From positions 1 to 64,000 of the forward strand of contig JADJBL010000021.1 of NCBI GenBank assembly GCA_016703765.1: a DNA stretch of 64,000 nucleotides. The letters run 5' to 3'. The position numbers were made by a program, and so were the translations under genes. This document shows, piece after piece, positions 40,794-50,500 of the stretch. This stretch comes from Saprospirales bacterium (GTDB lineage: Bacteria > Bacteroidota > Bacteroidia > Chitinophagales > Saprospiraceae). The notes beneath the pieces were generated by a model. It was not told where the DNA came from, ran no database searches, and was given only the letters and a program-made list of their open reading frames with translations. Positions within the stretch are counted from its first letter, which is position 1. The number at the start of each line of letters is the position of its first letter.

Positions 40794-42464
40794 ATGAAGC
40801 CGATCCTTACCCTCCTGACCCTGCTGTGCTCCTGCGCCATTTGGGGGCAAACCACCCTCGACGATCTGACCCGCGACCTGGCTGCTTCGATGCAACAGGT
40901 GCACGGCCCGAAAGACACCTATTCTCAATCTCTTTTTCCGAATTCGACCAAGCCCTATCAGCTTACTTTTCAGCGAATTACGACCAACGACAAGAACAAA
41001 TCCGAGGACGAAAAGTGGACCTTCAACCTGGCCGACATCGATCCCAAATTGGTGCGGATCGAGGACTCCAAGGAGGCGCTTCGCATTTACCTTCGCGTCC
41101 AGAAAGGCCAGAAATATATCCAGTACTTCAAGAACGGAGAACTGTCGGGCTATGCAGATCAACTCATCATCCTGGGCAACGGCATCGACAATGCCCGTGA
41201 GGTCGAACGCAAGGTGTTGGCCGCCATCCCCTCTGCAGTGGACGCCTGGAATAAAGTAGCCGATATCGGCGGCCGCTCCAACGAACAACTCGTGCACCGC
41301 CTGATGGCCCTCGTGGGGGAAGTGAGCATCGGAAACACCTCCTACCGGCAGCGCCTCGAACAGGTGGGCGATTTTCCCGACCGCCTTCGCCTCACGACCG
41401 AAATCAGCACCTCCAAGGGCAGCGATCGGGAAGTCCTGGTCTGGAGCTTCGGCGACCTGAAAGAATCGGGCGTGCGACTGGTGATCTCCGGGACGAACGC
41501 AGCCGTGGAAGCCAACACCGACGACGGTCTCGCCTGGGTGTATGTGGAACGCGACGGGGTGCAGGACGACTTTTCCAAGGAAGTGAGCATCCGGGTTGCG
41601 GACCCCGACCAGGGCAAAATGGTCGCGGCCATTCTCGAAAAATTGATCCCGTACGGAAAAGAACAGGTCAAAATGCGGATGCCCGAAGCCAAAACAGCCC
41701 CCGAAGCCTTTGGCCTTGTCGCCGGAAGTATGGATAAGATCGCCCGCAAAAATGGAGACTCGGAATTTTCCCTGGAAAAGGATTGCCAGAGCAAACTGAC
41801 CGAGCGAATTAGCAGCCAGGGCGCCTCTTCGGATCTCGTGTACGCCTTTCATTTCGGCGACCTCGACCCCAAATCGGTGCGCCTCAATATGGTGAAAGAC
41901 CGGGTGGAAGTCAGCGTCAGCACCGAGAAGAAAAACCTGTACGTATGGTCCTCCAAAGCCGGCGAACAACAGAACTACGGCAATGAGGTCGTCTTCCAAC
42001 TTGCCGATGTCGAAAAAGGTCGCCAGGTGGTCCACCTCTTGCCCGCCCTGATCGAGCAATGCCCCGAAGCGCAAAACCTCGGGACCTTCAGCGACGTGCA
42101 AAACTGGGTTTCCAAAGGCGCCAAATCGGAAGGCGGAGAAGCCCAATCCCTTGATTATGCATCAGATAGCGAGGTCTGTAAGTGGAAACTGATCCAGTCT
42201 GTTACCGGCGACAAAAAAAGCTCGGAATCGACCTACGAGTTCAACGCCTACGATATCGACCCCGACCAGGTCAAGATCATTGTGAGCAGAAAATCGGTGG
42301 CGGTGCAGTTGCAAACCCTCAAAAAAGAGAACATTATCTCCACCATTATCAACGAAAAGCCGGGCTACACCTCCACCATCCAACTGGAAGCCGCCGATGT
42401 GATAGCCGCCAAATCGCTGAAGGTTTCTTTGGAGCAGCTGCTCAAACAATGCAAGAAAGAATAA
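40794..42464 (+). CDS. Secreted protein with four related repeats, unknown function
   Basis: A 556-residue intact protein with a signal peptide (MKPILTLLTLLCSCAIWG). Four repeats of about 115-130 residues can be aligned by eye around the words KWTFNLADIDPKLVRIED (near residue 78), VWSFGDLKESGVRLVIS (near 218), VYAFHFGDLDPKSVRLN (near 349) and TYEFNAYDIDPDQVKII (near 480). Each is followed by strands, a V.F.LAD..KG or similar block and a helix ending in a repeat-closing LLP.LI or LLKQC. The last repeat ends at the stop. No T9SS tail is present. The DIDP words suggest a common small alpha/beta module; no family is recognised. A six-base hairpin directly precedes the ATG. Confidence 0.8.
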   Translation: MKPILTLLTLLCSCAIWGQTTLDDLTRDLAASMQQVHGPKDTYSQSLFPNSTKPYQLTFQRITTNDKNKSEDEKWTFNLADIDPKLVRIEDSKEALRIYLRVQKGQKYIQYFKNGELSGYADQLIILGNGIDNAREVERKVLAAIPSAVDAWNKVADIGGRSNEQLVHRLMALVGEVSIGNTSYRQRLEQVGDFPDRLRLTTEISTSKGSDREVLVWSFGDLKESGVRLVISGTNAAVEANTDDGLAWVYVERDGVQDDFSKEVSIRVADPDQGKMVAAILEKLIPYGKEQVKMRMPEAKTAPEAFGLVAGSMDKIARKNGDSEFSLEKDCQSKLTERISSQGASSDLVYAFHFGDLDPKSVRLNMVKDRVEVSVSTEKKNLYVWSSKAGEQQNYGNEVVFQLADVEKGRQVVHLLPALIEQCPEAQNLGTFSDVQNWVSKGAKSEGGEAQSLDYASDSEVCKWKLIQSVTGDKKSSESTYEFNAYDIDPDQVKIIVSRKSVAVQLQTLKKENIISTIINEKPGYTSTIQLEAADVIAAKSLKVSLEQLLKQCKKE

Positions 42465-42520
42465 TGGCCGGAGGAAATGACTAAAACCGGACGGAACGCC
42501 GCTTTTTGAGATGAAAAGTT

Positions 42521-42565
42521 GAAAAGTTGAATAGTTTAGAGTGTCTTTAAACTATTCAACTTTTC
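42521..42565. promoter_or_regulatory. 18-bp leader hairpin immediately before the ATG at 42567
   Basis: Perfect arms gaaaagttgaatagttta (42521-42538) and taaactattcaacttttc (42548-42565) enclose a 9-base loop. One base separates the hairpin from the start codon, so it occupies the place of the ribosome-binding site. It also carries the GTTGAA unit seen in other repeats of the window. It could act as the terminator of the previous gene or limit translation of the next. Confidence 0.55.
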
Positions 42566-42566
42566 T

Positions 42567-43550
42567 ATGAAAGCAAGACTTATTCTTTCCGCATTGCTCC
42601 TGTCGTCTTTGGGCGCCCTCTCCAGCGCTCAAAGCGTATGCGATCAACTCCAGATCGTCGATATCCGCTATGACGCTTTTCGGGATAGCCTCCTGTTGGT
42701 ACATGTGATCAATGGCAGTCCGGATATTTTTTCCTATCCCGGCTTCATTCTTTACAATGAGCAAGGCGATACGATTGCCAAGGAAACCCCCAATTTTTTC
42801 GGCATTGGGCAGGAGCAGGTTCACGCCCTTACCCTATATCCGGACTTTAGCGAGCTTACCGAGGTGACCGACGGGAGCCTGGAACTTTGGATCTTGTTTT
42901 TCGACACACTGGTCTGCACCTACGATATTTCGGAGCCGGTCTGCCCCGAAACGGACTGCAACGAGCTGGTGTTCAGCCTGGGCAACCTCGGGGGGGCTCT
43001 GACCTTCGGGTTCTTCCATTATTCGGTGCTGGATTCTGCCGGCTCCGTCGTGGTCGAGGTGGATTTTACCCTGGAGGAGCAAGTCCAGGAATTTAGGGAT
43101 ACGATCTGCCTGCCCAGCGGCGATTATACCCTCAAACTCAGCGCGGACGAGGGTTCGGTCGGCGGCCAGCCTTATTTCCAGCTCTACGAGTTGGCTTCCC
43201 AGTTCTGGGGCGCTCAGATCGCCGACTATTTCAACCATGCCAATCCGGAGATCGAGATCCCCTTCTCCCTCTACGACAATTGCAAGGAGACCATTAATGC
43301 GGTTGAATACCCGGCACAGGAAGGGGAGGTACAAATCATCTCCACCCCCGACGGCGTCCGGGCCATCGCACGAGAAAAACAGATCCTGGAAATGAGCTTG
43401 TACGATCTGGCCGGCCGCTTGATGGCCCGCCGCTCCGGTCCCGCCACCGAGCTATTCATTCCGGCCGGCAATTTGAGCGGGATGTATTTGGTGAGGGTGT
43501 TACTGGAGGATGGAGGATATACTTCGGAGCTCGCTTTTTTGGGTGACTAG
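42567..43550 (+). CDS. T9SS-tail secreted protein of unknown function
   Basis: An intact 327-residue protein. The signal peptide is MKARLILSALLLSSLGALSSA. The body contains beta-rich segments (DIRYDAFRDSLLLVHVINGS, SYPGFILYNEQGDTIAKE, ELWILFFDTLVCTYDIS, DSAGSVVVEVDFTLEE, CLPSGDYTLKLSADEG) that suggest one or two beta-sandwich domains. The end is a short type A tail (GVRAIAREKQILEMSLYDLAGRL, FIPAGNLSGMYLVRVLLEDG). The ATG directly follows the hairpin at 42521-42565. Function unknown. Confidence 0.75.
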   Translation: MKARLILSALLLSSLGALSSAQSVCDQLQIVDIRYDAFRDSLLLVHVINGSPDIFSYPGFILYNEQGDTIAKETPNFFGIGQEQVHALTLYPDFSELTEVTDGSLELWILFFDTLVCTYDISEPVCPETDCNELVFSLGNLGGALTFGFFHYSVLDSAGSVVVEVDFTLEEQVQEFRDTICLPSGDYTLKLSADEGSVGGQPYFQLYELASQFWGAQIADYFNHANPEIEIPFSLYDNCKETINAVEYPAQEGEVQIISTPDGVRAIAREKQILEMSLYDLAGRLMARRSGPATELFIPAGNLSGMYLVRVLLEDGGYTSELAFLGD

Positions 43551-43602
43551 TGACTGGTGATTGGTGACTGGTATTTTCACCAATCACCAATCACCAATCA
43601 CT
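43549..43602. terminator. Bidirectional terminator-like hairpin between convergent genes
   Basis: Arms of 24 bases (43549-43572 and 43579-43602) pair with two mismatches around the loop attttc. Each arm is made of gactggtgattggtga-like units. It begins at the stop codon of the upstream gene and ends six bases before the stop of the minus-strand gene, a natural place to end both transcripts. Confidence 0.65.
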
Positions 43603-43608
43603 CAATCA

Positions 43609-44001
43609 TTAATGTCCATGATCATTGCACAACCCCATAATCTTGTGGAATACATCGTGCAATGCAGTCAGAGAAGTGGTGATCGCCGCGTCGGTACCGT
43701 CTTTCTTTACCAGCTTATTCAGTTTTTTGCTGTCTTTGGCCAGTTGCTTTACGGCCATGACGATCTCCTTGGAGTTGTACTCGGCCGGGATGCTCGATTT
43801 GGCTACGGCTTTGGCTTTTTCAGCCATTTCCCCGCTCCGCGAGCGGATGGGTTTGAAATCGCCTTCCTCCATCGGATGGAAAGTTTGAGACATGACCCCG
43901 TGGAAAGCCTTGAGTTCGGGCCAGTTGCCCTGAGCTTTGGCGTCTTGTGCGCTGAATAGGAAGCCTATGCATGCGGCTACTAAAATGATGGTTTGTTTCA
44001 T
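43609..44001 (-). CDS. Small exported four-helix protein, possible metal or heme binder
   Basis: A 130-residue intact protein with a signal peptide (MKQTIILVAACIGFLFSAQ). The mature part is helical: WPELKAFHGVMSQTFHPMEEGDFKPIRS, MAEKAKAVAKSSIP, IVMAVKQLAKDSKKLNKLV and a C-terminal helix ALHDVFHKIMGLCNDHGH. Conserved-looking His residues (FH, FHP, LHDVFH, HGH) and one Cys suggest a metal-binding or cytochrome b562-like bundle, but no family motif is certain. It is convergent with the gene at 42567. Confidence 0.7.
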   Translation of the reverse strand: MKQTIILVAACIGFLFSAQDAKAQGNWPELKAFHGVMSQTFHPMEEGDFKPIRSRSGEMAEKAKAVAKSSIPAEYNSKEIVMAVKQLAKDSKKLNKLVKKDGTDAAITTSLTALHDVFHKIMGLCNDHGH

Positions 44002-44053
44002 GGTAGAAATTGATTTAGTTTTTAGTTTTGAATTTTTAATTTTTAGTTGAAAT

Positions 44054-46519
44054 TCAATGACTTACAATCAGTTTGAGGATTTTGGTTTGTTTGCCGTCGC
44101 GGAGGCGGAGCAAATATACTCCGTTTGGATAGTTCGAAAGGTCGATGATCGGGTCGGTTTTCAGGTCTTTTTTCAGGATTAACTGACCCTTGGTTGAAAA
44201 CCTCCGCAGCGGCCTCCTCTTATGGTTTCTCCCATGCACCCGGAATATTCCAGTTCCCGGGTTTGGATAGACAGACCATTGATTCTGAGCGTTCGGGGCA
44301 TTCAGCCCGGAGCATAATTCGACGACAATTTCTTCCGTATCGGAGAAAGTGCAGCCGAATTCATCCTCGTAGCTGAGGGTGATGAGGTGCGTGCCCAGGC
44401 CCGCGATTTCGGGATCGAAGATTCCGCCTTCGACCCCCGGGCCCGAAAAGATGGCGTCGATCGGGTCTCCGCTGAGGGTCAGGGGGCCGTCGCCGATACA
44501 GACGGTATCTTGCGGGATGCCGAGCGTGACCGTGGTGGGCGGAAAGACCAGCAGGGTGTAGGTAGTTGGCCCGCTGCTCCCGCAATCATTTTGGGCGATG
44601 ACGGAAATCGTGCCCCCCGTCGCGCTGCCGATATCGGCGGTGATGATAGTAGAGCCCTGTCCCGAAGCTATGATAGCCCCGGAGGGCAGCGTCCAGGTAT
44701 AGGAGTTGGCTCCGGCCACCGGCTGGATGGCGTAGGTCACTCCGGTTTCCCCGCTGCACACGGCGCTGGGACCGGCAATTCCGGCCGGTGCGGGAGGCGC
44801 GGTGAGGAGGTTGATGGTCAGTATGGCGGCAGGTCCCAGTCCGCAGCTATCTTCCACTGCGGCGGTGATATTTCCCGAAAGGGCCCCGAAATCGACCGAA
44901 ATAGAGGTGCTGCCCTGCCCGGAATTGATGGTCGAACCGGACGGGACCGTCCATGAATAACCGATAGCGCCGGGCACGGGATCGATCGAAAAGCTTGCGC
45001 CCGTAGCGTTGATGCACCATTCATTTTCTCCGGAAATGGCGCCCGGAGCGCTGGGCGGCGGACAATCGCCGAACTCATAAGCCCCGATATCGGGCACGGC
45101 GCCGCGGTTGACGCCCAGATAGTCCAGAGTGATGTCCGCGATAGACGTGCCTTTGTTGTCGAGCGCCAGATTGGTGGGCTGGGGGAGGATGGCGGAAACG
45201 AATTCCGGATCGAGGTCAAAGCTGTTCGCATCCTGCCCGCTGATCCCCTGCCAGTTGGAGAGGGTGGGGTAGAAAATTGGATTGACCAGGGTCCCTTTTT
45301 GTGCCGCGTTGCCCCCCGGCACGTGAAGGATGTTGTAGTTGCTGTTGAAGGCGGAAGATGGGGTGGAATTGGTCGCAAGGACCAGCCCCGATTTCATGCC
45401 GATGCTGGGCTGGGAAATGCTGATGGTATTGTTTCGGAGAATGGAATTGGTGTTGGTCAGGCTTTCCGCGATCCCCGCCAGGTTGCCGGTCGTGCCGGCG
45501 GCTTTGTCGATGGAAATGGTGTTGAAATAAATCTCCGGCGCGGTGGCCCCGGTGCGGACTTCGATGCCGGTCACGTTGCCCGCTTCGAGGTTGATATTGG
45601 TGATGACGTTGTTGTACACCCTGTGCCCAATCCCGTTGAAGAGGTAGATACCCCGGAAAGTCATGGTCCCGTTTGCCGTCTGCGACACCTGGATGTAGTT
45701 GTTGTAGATTCTTCCGTTGATAGTCGCCGCCTGGGCCAGCTGGATCGCATTCCAGGAGGTCACGTTGGCGGTGTTTTTGTCGATGAAATTATCGTGGATC
45801 ACCACCCCGTCCGTTTCGCGGATGTACACGGCGTTGGAGTGGGCGTTGAGAAACTGGTTGTGGGAAATGACGATGTTGCTGGCCAGGGGAGAAACCAGTC
45901 CGAATACCGATGCGCCATATCCACCGCCCTGGGCGGAGTTTTGGGTGATGAGGATGTTGTGGAAATCGCCCCCTTCCAGGATGCTGGTCTCCGAACCGGA
46001 TACGATATAGGCCCCGTAGAGGGTGCTGTTCGTCCCGCTGATATCCACCTCGCAATTGCTGATGGTGATATGGTTGCCCGTGTCAAAAACGTGGATAGCG
46101 TAAAAGCCGCCCGTGGAGGCCGGATCCCAGGCCACATGCAGGTTGTTGACGGTGAAATACTGGCAATTGGCCAGGCGTACCACGTGCCGGCTGGTAGAGC
46201 TCGTCACCGCGCTGATCGTCTCGCCGCTTCCTTCGAGCGTAATGGTCGCATCGGGGCCCGCGCCAGGGATATTGCTGAACACCACCTGTTCCTGATAAGG
46301 CCCCGAGCCCGGCTCTACCGTCGCGATCACGTGATCGGCAACGCCGTTGGTGTTGATGCTGGCGGCAAAGTCATTGAAGGATTGAAAATTGGCGCCGGCG
46401 GTGGGCAGGGCCGAGTCGATGGTGTAGGCGCCGCTCAGGGGCTGGGCCGTGAGCGATGCCACCCACGCTATGCAGCCCAGCTGCAGCAGGATCAGTCGAA
46501 GCGTAGATTTTGCTTTCAT
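44054..46519 (-). CDS. Beta-helix/Ig-like T9SS-secreted protein
   Basis: An intact 821-residue protein. The signal peptide is MKAKSTLRLILLQLGCIAWVAS. A pectate-lyase-like right-handed beta-helix fills residues 60-430 (FTVNNLHVAWDPAST, ITISNCEVDISGTN, ILITQNSAQGGGYGA, VVIHDNFIDKNTAN, RVYNNVITNINLEAGN). Three PKD-like/Ig-like modules follow (WCINATGASFSIDPVPGA, SYTWTLPSGAIIASGQGS, ISVIAQNDCGSSGP), and then a type A tail (VYPNPGTGIFRVHG, LSNYPNGVYLLRLRDG). The stretch after RVHGRN (HKRRPLRR) is unusual for a tail and may hide a compensated pair of indels. Probably an adhesin or polysaccharide-interacting surface protein. Confidence 0.8.
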   Translation of the reverse strand: MKAKSTLRLILLQLGCIAWVASLTAQPLSGAYTIDSALPTAGANFQSFNDFAASINTNGVADHVIATVEPGSGPYQEQVVFSNIPGAGPDATITLEGSGETISAVTSSTSRHVVRLANCQYFTVNNLHVAWDPASTGGFYAIHVFDTGNHITISNCEVDISGTNSTLYGAYIVSGSETSILEGGDFHNILITQNSAQGGGYGASVFGLVSPLASNIVISHNQFLNAHSNAVYIRETDGVVIHDNFIDKNTANVTSWNAIQLAQAATINGRIYNNYIQVSQTANGTMTFRGIYLFNGIGHRVYNNVITNINLEAGNVTGIEVRTGATAPEIYFNTISIDKAAGTTGNLAGIAESLTNTNSILRNNTISISQPSIGMKSGLVLATNSTPSSAFNSNYNILHVPGGNAAQKGTLVNPIFYPTLSNWQGISGQDANSFDLDPEFVSAILPQPTNLALDNKGTSIADITLDYLGVNRGAVPDIGAYEFGDCPPPSAPGAISGENEWCINATGASFSIDPVPGAIGYSWTVPSGSTINSGQGSTSISVDFGALSGNITAAVEDSCGLGPAAILTINLLTAPPAPAGIAGPSAVCSGETGVTYAIQPVAGANSYTWTLPSGAIIASGQGSTIITADIGSATGGTISVIAQNDCGSSGPTTYTLLVFPPTTVTLGIPQDTVCIGDGPLTLSGDPIDAIFSGPGVEGGIFDPEIAGLGTHLITLSYEDEFGCTFSDTEEIVVELCSGLNAPNAQNQWSVYPNPGTGIFRVHGRNHKRRPLRRFSTKGQLILKKDLKTDPIIDLSNYPNGVYLLRLRDGKQTKILKLIVSH

Positions 46520-46587
46520 AAGGACATGAATTGGTAACCCCGCAAACTAAGAATTTATTGGGATTTTACCAATGACAAGACCAATCG

Positions 46588-47424
46588 TCATTGTTTGCGG
46601 AAGCGTTTGATCGCCTTGACGACAATAGGCGGCAGCAGGTCATTTGCCAGGTTGACGAGGTTGTTGAACACGGTCATCCGGGCGCTGTCCTGCCCCTTTC
46701 TCGCGGCAAAGGTAGTGGTGATTCGCTTGCGGTTGGCCTCGCTCACCTCGCTGGCCGGCCGGCCGTTGGTGTAGTAGTACAGGGCCAGGGATCGCCTGCT
46801 CCGTTCGGGCGGACAGGTCAGCGCATCGGGGTGGCCGTGCCAGGAGAAGTCGGTGGTGGAAAAGATCGCCATGCGGTTGAACAGCGGCGCGATGCGGACG
46901 GCGCATTTGCTCATATCCTTTTCCCAGAGCTCGAAATGGCCGCCATATTCCTCTTTCCAGTCCTCGTTCAGATACACCAGCACATTGACGCGCCGGTCGA
47001 GGTCCATCATTTTATGTTTGTGGAAATCGACGTGCACTTTGAGGAAGCCTCCGGGCTTGATCTGGTGGTACCCTCCGCCCTCGAAATAGGGGTCGGGGAT
47101 GAGGGTTTCCTGTATGCCGGTCAGGTTTTGGAGAAATTCGAGGAAGGGCTGGGAGTTCAAAAAGTGCATGAGCTGGCGGCCGGTCGGCCCGAATTTATAC
47201 TCGCCTTTCGAGGCGTATTTCGCTTCGTTCGGGTTGGTGTAGTGGACCTCGTCCTTACCGTTTTGGCCCAGCTCCGGAAACTCTGCCAGCACCTGCCGGA
47301 GGGCTGTCTCCTTGAAAAAATCGTCGAACCAGATGCTGGGAAAAGGCTGCGCGTCGCGGTATTGATCGTGTTTTTGTGCGCCGAGCGCCACGAGGGCTTC
47401 GGGGGAGATATCCAGGAATTGCAT
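46588..47424 (-). CDS. 2OG-Fe(II) oxygenase (prolyl 4-hydroxylase-like)
   Basis: An intact 278-residue cytoplasmic protein. The double-stranded beta-helix core of the family is visible: PDPYFEGGGYHQIKPGG, LKVHVDFHKHKMMDLDRRVN (iron ligands His and Asp in HVD), VLVYLNEDWKEEYGGHFELW, FNRMAIFSTTDFSWHGHPD (third ligand His in WHGHPD) and ERSRRSLALYYYTNGRP (Arg that binds 2-oxoglutarate). Such enzymes hydroxylate proteins or small molecules using 2-oxoglutarate and oxygen. The substrate is unknown. The gene is divergent from the large PKD-domain gene. Confidence 0.85.
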   Translation of the reverse strand: MQFLDISPEALVALGAQKHDQYRDAQPFPSIWFDDFFKETALRQVLAEFPELGQNGKDEVHYTNPNEAKYASKGEYKFGPTGRQLMHFLNSQPFLEFLQNLTGIQETLIPDPYFEGGGYHQIKPGGFLKVHVDFHKHKMMDLDRRVNVLVYLNEDWKEEYGGHFELWEKDMSKCAVRIAPLFNRMAIFSTTDFSWHGHPDALTCPPERSRRSLALYYYTNGRPASEVSEANRKRITTTFAARKGQDSARMTVFNNLVNLANDLLPPIVVKAIKRFRKQ

Positions 47425-47492
47425 AGGCGGTTGCCGGGTATTGATTTGTGTGGGGGCGAAGGTACGAAATTGGGAAAAAGGTTATCGGGTTG

Positions 47493-47527
47493 TTGACCTT
47501 TTTCGCATTTGAGGATAGATATTGAAC
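47493..47527 (+). promoter_or_regulatory. Weak match to the TTGAC-N15 promoter motif
   Basis: ttgaccttttt at 47493 copies the -35 side of the motif at 53554 and 56073, but the expected downstream half at 47513 reads ggatagatattgaac and matches poorly. It is 72 bases before the ATG at 47599. Included because of position and the strong first half. Confidence 0.3.
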
Positions 47528-47598
47528 AAAGAGGTCGATTGCCCCGGATTAATTTGGGAAAATTTATATTTTGATGAACCAATGCAAAAATATTGAAT

Positions 47599-50500
47599 AT
47601 GCGCTTTCTACCCTTGCTTATTGCCCTATTGCTCTTTCAAGCGTTCGATGCACGGGCGCAGTTTGGCTGCGATGTCCAGGACGGGTGCGGAGACCTTCCC
47701 GTCTCGGGCGGTTTGCCCACCGGCAGCCCCACCTTTTTCTGCGAAGGAGAGACGGTTACGATCGTCAACTCCACCACCGCCTCCATGGTAGATACGACGA
47801 TTATTTGTTGGGGCGACGGAGATTGCGACACCTATCCCGGGCCGCCGACCACTATGACCCATTTTTACAATTTCCCCTTTGATACCTGCCTGATTAACGC
47901 TACCCAGGCATTGCAATTGGCCATTACCATGACCGTCATAAACGTTTGCCCGGAAGGGGTTAGCCAAAACTGCATCATCACTTTTGTGAAGATCAAAGTG
48001 GATCCGGTGGCGGACTTTATTTCACCGACCGATATTTGCGCCGGGGAGCCGGTATTGTTTATAAACACCACCTGCGTAAACGCAGACACCGCTACTTACG
48101 AATGGTATGTCGACGGAGTTTTTGCCGGATTTGGCGTGGACTTCCCTTATACCTTCCCCTCCGAGGGGGAATATGACGTCACTTTGGTCGCAACCAATGA
48201 ATGTGGAGAGGATACGTATACCCAACAGGTGAATGTGCTCGACGTACCTGTGGCGGAGGCGGACTTCACGCTTGATCCGGCAACGGGTTGCGGCCCGCTG
48301 ACGGTTTACTTCGAAAACCTCTCGCAGGGAGATGAGATTTCGTGTTTTTGGTTTGGATTCCCTTCCAACATTACTTTTCTGGACACCACAAATGCCTTCC
48401 ACTGCGAACCGGTAGTTGTTTTTCCCGTCGAGGGGGAATACGATATCTCCCTGGTGGTCACAAACCCATGTGGAATGGATACCTTCACCCTCCATATCTC
48501 TGTATATGATGATCCGGTGGCGAGCCTCGCTCCTGTTCAGCCCGCTTGTGAAGAATTGTGTTTTATACCGGTGGCTACTATTACCGGGACTGATACCGCC
48601 TGGCAATGGACTTTCGCGAACGGAATCCCCGCAAGCTTCAACGGGCAGTTCCCACCTCAGGTCTGCTTCGGCCAATCCGGCGCGGTGACGCTGGTCGTTT
48701 CGGGCCCTTGTGGATCGGACACAGTCAGCCAAGCGGTTCAGATCCTAAACCAGGATATCGTTATTTCCTCCCCGTTTGATACGATTTGTAGCACTGCAGA
48801 CCCTTTTATGTTGTCGGCCTCCCCGCCTCCTTCCGGGCAGAATATTTGGTCGAGCCCGACGCCAGGCCTGGTCACTCCGGCAGGCATGGTCGACCCGGCC
48901 AATGGGGTAGAAGGCTGGAATACCCTGACCTACTCCATCACTTTTTCGGGTTGCCCGAAAAGCGATTCCATTCAAATCTATATTCTGGAAACACCTGAAG
49001 TGATGGTGGGTGCTTCGGAGACCCTCTGTCTTAGCGCGGGAAATTACCAGCTGACCTTTTCGCCCGATGGAGGGATTTGGAGTGGAAGCGGGATCATTGA
49101 CTCCCTGGCGGGTATTTTCAATACAAACCTTGCCAATGTCGGTCCGCACCTCCTTCAATACCAATACACCGATCCGGCCAACGGCTGCGTGACGACTATG
49201 GAAAAAACCATCACTGTTGTCCCAACGCCCTCAATAGCCGTGGCGGATACTTCCTACCCCTGCGCGACCTTGCAGGGTATCGCCCTTAACGTCCAGCTTA
49301 ATCCAGTCTTCAACCCCTTGCCTTTGCCGGGGCAGGTTTTCTGGAGCGGACCCGGCGTAAACTCCAATGGGATATTCAATTCGGGAGGGGTATCGGGCGC
49401 CTTCGACCTTTCGATCCAATTCACGATCCCGCCTGGCTGTGATACTACGGTGTTTTTTACCCTGGTCCTAAGCGACCTGACGCCTCCCGAAGCAGGGCCC
49501 GATATCGAGGTTTGCCAAAATGAAAATACCTTGACTTTACAAGGCACATCTTTCGACCCAAACGCCGTATGGTCGGGGCCAGCCATAAACCCTTTAACCG
49601 GAGAAATTCAACTAAACAACCTCACTGCTCCGGGTTTGTACTCTTATAGTTTGATTCAATTTACAGGACAACCCTGCCAGAGCAGCGATGAGGTAACGGT
49701 TTTTGTCCACCCCCCGGGTGGCGTTACCGTGGAAAGCCCTGCTTATGTATGCGAAACCGAATCCCAGTTTGTTCTTCCTGTCCCAGGCCCGGGAACTCCT
49801 CCCGGCGCATGGACCGGCCCTTCGTTGGTGAACGGCAACGAAGTGAATATCCAGAATTTGACGCCCCCCGGCCCTTACGTCTATACCTACACCGCCCCCT
49901 CCCTGCCCGATGCCTGCAATTCCGATTCCGTGGAATTATTCATCGGGGAGCAGCCCGTTCCCGCATTCAGCAATCCTCCGATCGGTTGCCAAGGTGTCCC
50001 GGTTGCGTTCACTAACCTCAGCACCGGAGCGGATGAATACCTATGGGATTTCGGCGATGGGCTAACCAGTAACGCATTTCAACCGGCACATCCCTATTCT
50101 GATACCGGCGATTATACCATTACGCTCGAAGCCTACTTCAACAACCCTTTGACCGGAGAAGCCCTTTGCACGGAAATAGCAGTCGGTACCATCCACATCA
50201 TCGCCGCGCCGGAGGTGGCCTTCAGTACCGATGTGTCGGAAGGCTGCGGGCCGCTCGAAGTGACCATCACGAACCTAAGCAGCGGGGAAGGGCTGAACTA
50301 TGAATGGTTCCTGGACGGGATTTTGTTCTCCACAGACCCGCAACCGGGAACGATCATCCTGCCCCCAGGCGTCGAGTTAGAAACCCACACCATCTCACTA
50401 TCCGTCGGCAACCTCTGCGCTACGCTCGATGTTTCACAGGTCGTCACGGTGCAACCCCAGCCTATTGCCGCCTTCGGGGTGACCAATAACAACCCCTGCA

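Noticed and set aside
40626..42146. 506-codon minus-strand frame
   Set aside because: Antisense to the four-repeat protein; its translation lacks signal peptide and repeats.
45299..46537. 412-codon plus-strand frame
   Set aside because: Antisense to the beta-helix T9SS protein.
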